Source: Metallyticus violacea (lineage: Eukaryota > Arthropoda > Insecta > Mantodea > Metallyticidae). From it: a stretch of 64,000 nt of DNA. The stretch spans positions 66,046,501-66,110,500 of the forward strand of contig CM060833.1 in the NCBI GenBank assembly GCA_030762175.1. Reading direction: 5' to 3'. Positions 58,860 through 64,000 of this stretch are shown here, in pieces. Every line of letters begins with the position of its first letter. Position 1 is the stretch's first letter. Under the pieces are notes generated by a model, which was not told where the DNA came from, did no database searches, and saw nothing but the letters and a program-made list of their open reading frames with translations. The position numbers and the translations under genes were made by a program.

Positions 58860-60535
58860 TTCCCGCTCACTTAATCTACTTCTTTAATCTTCCTTCTTCT
58901 CTCTTCTTCCGGTCCCATAACTTACATCTTCAACACCCCTTAATTTTTTTCTGTAATCTTCCCTTTCTCTTCTTCACGGTACCATAACTTATATCTTACA
59001 ACTCGTTAATCTTCTTCTGTAATGTTCCTTTTTCAATCTCCTTCCGGTCCCATCACTTGCATCTTACAGCCCTCTTAATCTTCTTCTATTATCTTGTTCT
59101 ATAATCTTCCTTTTTCAATCTCCTTCCGGTCCCATTACTTGCATCTTACAGCCCTCTTAATCTTTTTCTATTATCTTCTTCTGTAATCTTCCTTTTTCAA
59201 TCTTCTTCCGGTCTATTCACTTATATCTTACAGCTCTCTCAATCTTCCTCTATAATCTTCCTTCTTCAATCTCCTTCCGGTCCCATCACTTGCATCTTAC
59301 AGCCCTCTTAATCTTCTTCTATTATCTTCTTCTGTAATCTTCCTTTTTCAATCTTCTTCCGGTCTCTTCACTTATATCTTACAACTCTCTCAATCTTCTT
59401 CTATAATCTTCCTTCTTCAATCTCCTTCCGGTCCCATCACTTGCATCTTACAGCCCTCTTAATCTTCTTCTATTATCTTCTTCTGTAATCTTCCTTTTTC
59501 AATCTTCTTCCGGTCTCTTCACTTATATCTTACAACTCTCTCAATCTTCTTCTATAATCTTCCTTCTTCAATCTCCTTCCGGTCCCATCACTTGCATCTT
59601 ACAGCCCTCTTAATCTTCTTCTATAATCTTCCTTTTTCAATCTTCTTCCGGTTCCATCACTTACATCTTACAGCCCTTTTAATCTTCTTCTGTAATCTTC
59701 TATAAACTTCCTTTTTCAATCTCCTTCCGGTCTCTTCACTTATATCTTACATCCCTCTTGATCTTCTTCTATAATCTTCATTTTTCAATCTCCTTCCGGT
59801 CTCTTCATTTACATCTTACAGCTCTCTTAATCTTCTTCTATAATCTTCCTTTTTCAATCTCCTTCCGGTCCCATCACTTACATCTTACATCCCTGTTAAT
59901 CTTCTTCTATAATCTTCCTTTTTCAATCTTCTTCCGGTCCCATCACTTACATCTTACATCCCTCTTAATCTTCTTCTATAATCTTCATTTTTCAATCTCC
60001 TTCCGGTCCCATCACTTACATCTTACAGCCCTCTTAATCTTCTTCTATAATCTTCCTTCTTCTCGGTTGTTCACGGTCCCATAACTTACATCTTACAGCC
60101 CTCTTAATCTTCTTCTATAATTTTCTTCTATTATCTTCCTTCTTCAATCTCCTTGCGGTCCCATCACTTACATCTTACATCCCTCTTAATCTTCTTCTAT
60201 AATCTTCCTTCTTCTCTGTTGTTCACGGTCCCATAACTTACATCTTACATCCCTCTTAATCTTCCTTTGTAATCTTCCTTCTTCTATCTTCTTCCAGGTT
60301 CCATAGCTTTCAGCTCTCTTAATCTTCTTCTATAATCTTCCTTCTTCTCTGTTGTTCACGGTCCCATAACTTACATCTTACATCCCTCTTAATCTTCCTT
60401 TGTAATCTTCCTTCTTCTATCTTCTTCCAGGTTCCATAGCTTCCAGCTCTCTTAATCTTCTTCTGTAATCTTCCTTCTTCTGTCTTCTTCCCGGTCCCAT
60501 AACTTCCAGCTCACCTAATTTTCTTCCATATGCTT
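58860..60535. repeat. Pyrimidine-rich minisatellite, ~69-bp unit, more than 20 copies
   Basis: The unit contains TTAATCTTCTTCTATAATCT, TCCTTTTTCAATCTCCTTCC, GGTCCCATCACTTACATCTT and ACAGCCCTC. Successive CCGGT words at 59796 and 59865 are 69 bp apart; some units carry an extra ~15-bp TATTATCTTCTTCTG block. The plus strand is strongly C+T-biased. Since 69 is a multiple of three, a stretch (59758-60084) stays open as a 23-residue repeat (LLIFFYNLPFSISFRSHHLH plus LTA). Units at both edges are more diverged. Confidence 0.92.
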
Positions 60536-61245
60536 CTACTACCACATCTCCTCTTCTTCGGCTTCTTCTTCACCGTCGCTTATTTTTTCTCAGTTTGCGT
60601 CTACCTCCTGTCTGTTATTTAATTCTTCTGTTTCTCTCCCCTTCTTCTATACTCGTTCAAAATCTTCTTGCAATTTGCATAATATTGCACTTCCTCCTCT
60701 CATAGGTAAAATATTTTCCTTCTTCCTCATTCTCTACTTCAGGTTATAGTTAAAAATTATTCCCTTCTATTATAAGTTCTTCCTTATTCCTTTCTGTAAT
60801 TTTTCCTCTACCATTCTCTTCCTGTTGATGTAATAAAAGTTGTCTTGTATATCATCCATTCTTGTTAACCCAATTGTGTTTTGGGATTGTCTTTGTATAT
60901 GTATGAGTTCTGATCTTCTTACTTCTTCCTCTGCTTCTTCCTTACTTCTTATTCTGCTTTTTTGTTTTTTAGGTTATTTATAGCTAATTTATTAATTTCC
61001 AAAGTATCTAAGGGGTAGATTAGGCTATTGTTTTTACACGTGCTGTCCATATTTACTCTTTTTTGAATATGCAGGATATTATCCATACTCTTATTATCCT
61101 GAGGAAGAACTCGTCCAAAAGAATATTTATGAATTTTTCCAATCTGTAGTCATTTCTCCATTGTCTTTTTTTATTGTATTCAGAATTTTTGACTATAATG
61201 ACATTCCCCATATTTTGGTGTTTAATTCTTTTTCTACGAAAGTTT
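60536..61245. other. Pyrimidine-rich sequence, possibly decayed LINE
   Basis: The plus strand stays T+C-rich past the minisatellite. On the minus strand there are lysine/asparagine-rich pieces that could continue the LINE fragment to the right toward its RT, but I cannot match any specific motif. Confidence 0.35.
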
Positions 61246-61920
61246 TCCATTAGTTTATGTTTCCGCTAAGGTGGTTTTGGCCTCTCTCTATTTATTTAGG
61301 TTTATCTCCCTTTCTTCCGCACCTACGATCTTCGATAAGTTCTTCTTAGTTTTCTTACTTTGCTTCTTGCTTTTTGCACTGCGTCCGTCCAAATAGCGTC
61401 ATAATATTTCTTGGGTCTGGTTGTGGGAACAGATTTATCTATCGCCTTTCATATTGTTTGGACAAGATTATTGGCACCCTTATCAATAGACTCTGCTTTG
61501 TAGTGTAACTTTAAGTTTTCAAATTTCTATCACAGAACATTCCAGTCTGCTTGTTTGTAATTTTAAATTTTATTTCCTCGTCCTTTTTTAACTTTTGGTT
61601 TTCATGTACAGTAATAGAGGTGGATTAATCTATGATCACCTACTTTCCAATTTATTATTTTATTATTTGAGCTAAACTTACGCCAATGTTGGCAGTAGCA
61701 CCAGCTCAGTTTTCTAAAGTAGGAGGTAGTTCAGGAATAGTATCTTTCAGTTTTTCTCCTCTTTCATCTTTCATGTTACTACACCACCAGTCAGTTTTGG
61801 CATTGGAGTGGCTTGTAAAATTTGCTCAAATTTTAAAAATGTTATTGGCCTCTTTTATTTTTGCTATATATGAATCGATCGGATGGCTGTATTGAAAATA
61901 GCCGGCGCAGGAAGCCGAGT
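61246..61920 (-). pseudogene. Non-LTR retrotransposon fragment: endonuclease end and EN-RT linker
   Basis: On the minus strand, SNAKTDWWCSNMKDERGEKL at about 61810-61750 corresponds to the GDFNAK...W block of the apurinic-type endonuclease that nicks target DNA. A GAGAT-like piece follows. After shifts, AESIDKGANNLVQTI, KAIDKSVPTTRPKKYYDAIW and TDAVQKARSKVRKLRR (about 61505-61330) match the linker between endonuclease and reverse transcriptase of I-clade-like LINEs. The Gly-Asp before the Asn of the endonuclease block is lost and stops interrupt the frames. No RT palm motif was found to the left. Confidence 0.7.
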
Positions 61921-64000
61921 ATGCAGCTAAAGATATCTGTCAGCAATGTTATGAAAGCAGATGGTACAGAAAAAAAAAAAAAAAAATTTCAAACAAATGC
62001 CGGATAAGACTAATTAAATCAAAGCAACAATAAATATACATAAAAGAACACCTTCTAAGGTTTAGCAATGAAATGTCATGTAAAGTCATGGCAGCCAATA
62101 GCATTATTCGTCCTAAGCACAAGTTAAACCCAGGTGAATAGGCACAGTTGCAGTAATAGAAACGCAGAAAGCATTTCAAAAACCATTAAAATACTTTCGA
62201 AAACTGTATGTACCGTTACAATTAAAACAATGAGAAACAATTGTCAGCTGTGTTACTTCAAATGATCGTAATAAAAATGCAATTCTATGATGGGAAAAAG
62301 TTGAGAAAGCATTTAAGATTTAATATTAAATTAAGTGCTCCATTGTGCAAAAATCATGGAATTTAAATGCTCACATATAAGGGTACTTTAATTAAAACGA
62401 ACCAAAAAAAAACGTAGATTAAAGTGCTGCCCTTTGAAAGTATCGTATATGCTAAGCGATATGAAGAAACTCATATCTGTGCCAACATAAATCAAAGCCG
62501 CCTGGGTTATTTGCTGTGATAGATATTCATGGTATATCCGCCATCACACTGCAATAACCTTCAAGGAACATGTGTGAAATATGAAATGGAAAATATTCCA
62601 GCATTTCACGTATGGCACAGAGTTGTCCCTTTGTGACTCGCGTTTTTGGAGACTGGAATAAGCGCCTTTTGGGGTCAGCAGGTGCAGGACTTAGAGAGTA
62701 GTTCCTCTAGGAACCCAATAGATAGTAAGATAAATTCTTGCACCTGCAGGGATTGTTTTTAATTATAAATTTAATGGTATCTCGAATATTCAATAGAAAA
62801 AAATATTCAACATAGTTTGGCATTGATATTGCTTCATTTTGTACAGGGAAAATATTATGATAGTTATAAAAGCTTTTATCGTCATATGAAGCAGACTTTG
62901 CATAAACCACCCCAAAATATGTTTGACCCCTGGTTTTGACAAGAGCTTGGAATTGGACGCTGAACGTTAAAGCACATAGAACTGGAAATATGTGTGGTGA
63001 GCAGTTAGCATTTGTGGATATTGTCACGAACTGTTCCTTTGTTTATAAATTGTAAGTTTTAAGACATTTTGTGTGGTAACTTAGCGTTACGATATTCACC
63101 TAAATAATAAATAGCTTGACTGTAAATATGTTAAATGATAAATCTTGTTAAATGACACGTATTACATTTTTACAGCCCTGTGTTAAGCAGATTGTTTGAT
63201 GGTTTATTCCAGACTAACTCTTTCCAAGCGTTCCCCATGGTTTGTTACGTAGATAGGCTAACTTCCTACCACCAATCATGTTAAAGCGTAAGACTTGCTT
63301 CTGGAAATTTCTACAACCAACCGCCACCAACGGACATTCTCCTTAACGAACTCCCCCCAACTAATAAACAGAACACTATAATATAAAAAATACGTGTGCT
63401 ACATCGTAAATGTTTTTAAAATATGTTTTATAGAATATGTCGGCATAAAACGTAGAAAATGGCTGTCGCTGACAGTCTTCGAAAGTGAGTAGTTGTTATT
63501 TTAAGATGCTCAACTATTTTTAGGGGCGGTCGAAATTTTTATATGTTCTTTGGCCTCATCTTTCTTCATTGCCACTACATCTGAAAAGTTGCAATGTTCG
63601 TTTTTTTTTTTTTTTCTTTACAACTTCAGTAATATTCTTCCTTAACTTCCATCAAATTCCTCTTCTACTGTCTATTCCAGAAGTGTTGAGGTAAACATAA
63701 GCCCTAAGGAATAAAAAGGGCTATTCATGGCCCACACGCAATAAAATCCTGACACTGAACACAGCACAGCACATCAGCAAGAATTCGTTCCTTAGATATC
63801 TCCAGGTAACCTGTAGATCTGTTTTTAAATATGTGGTTACCAGGTGTCATCTCGCTGATAGCCAATTAAGGTGAGAGCATTCTACTTTTGGTTAAGCAAC
63901 GGCAGCACTGTTACCTGTAGCTTGCATCTGCTCTCAATTAATCCTAAAGCGCGTTTCCGCTCAACTGTAAACCAATGAGCTGTGTGTAATGAAGACTCTT
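61921..64000. other. No recognisable gene
   Basis: Unassigned sequence to the window end. It holds an A-run at about 61971-61986 and a T-run at 63600-63615. The minus-strand frame 62707-63027 is open for 106 codons without a recognised domain. Confidence 0.5.

Noticed and set aside
59758..60084. 108-codon frame with a 23-residue repeat
   Set aside because: A by-product of the 69-bp minisatellite. Other units of the array have frame-breaking length changes.
62707..63027. 106-codon minus-strand open frame
   Set aside because: No recognised domain or context. Kept only as a note in the gap description.

Overview
The window looks like non-coding, repeat-rich DNA from a large arthropod genome, most probably an insect. 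It is AT-rich with long A/T and trinucleotide tracts. It holds decayed mariner copies, pieces of non-LTR retrotransposons, and several families of tRNA-derived SINEs. A hemimetabolous insect such as a cockroach would fit the mix of mariner and DUF4817-type transposases, but that placement is inference and weak. No intact host protein gene, real tRNA or rRNA gene was recognised. Almost every coding signal that can be named is a broken transposable element.

Layout. 0-3.6 kb: AT-rich DNA with a diverged ~140-bp tandem satellite (about 530-1570). 3.6-4.6 kb: mariner pseudogene. 4.6-16.8 kb: mostly featureless, with a CpG-richer patch near 8.2-8.5 kb that could be a promoter and three SINE-like units. 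16.85-19.1 kb: a LINE 3' fragment, a Harbinger-like fragment and a DUF4817-type transposase remnant. 19-31 kb: mostly unassigned, with two tRNA-like SINE remnants, a clean 125-bp tandem duplication and one further SINE. 31.4-39.3 kb is the densest stretch: DUF4817-type pseudogene, SINE, LINE pseudogene, SINE, hAT-like remnant, a 27-bp minisatellite, a 150-bp hairpin and an antisense mariner. 40.4-44.5 kb: a SINE with a perfect target-site duplication and the best-preserved mariner. 46.9-57 kb: SINEs of two families, a LINE RT fragment, an 860-bp palindromic (foldback) element, a large compound microsatellite and another DUF4817-type remnant. 58.8-60.5 kb: a pyrimidine-rich ~69-bp minisatellite. 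61.2-61.9 kb: LINE endonuclease-region fragment on the minus strand. The rest is unassigned.

The elements do not form a functional pathway. Autonomous LINEs of the kinds seen here are the likely source of SINE retrotransposition, shown by three exact target-site duplications of 11-12 bp and one near-exact 13-bp one. The most unusual objects are the foldback element at 47751-48610, which is made of two inverted copies of the 5' part of a DUF4817-type transposon; the 27-bp minisatellite at 37277-37889, which is open in three frames; and the hairpin at 37941-38093.
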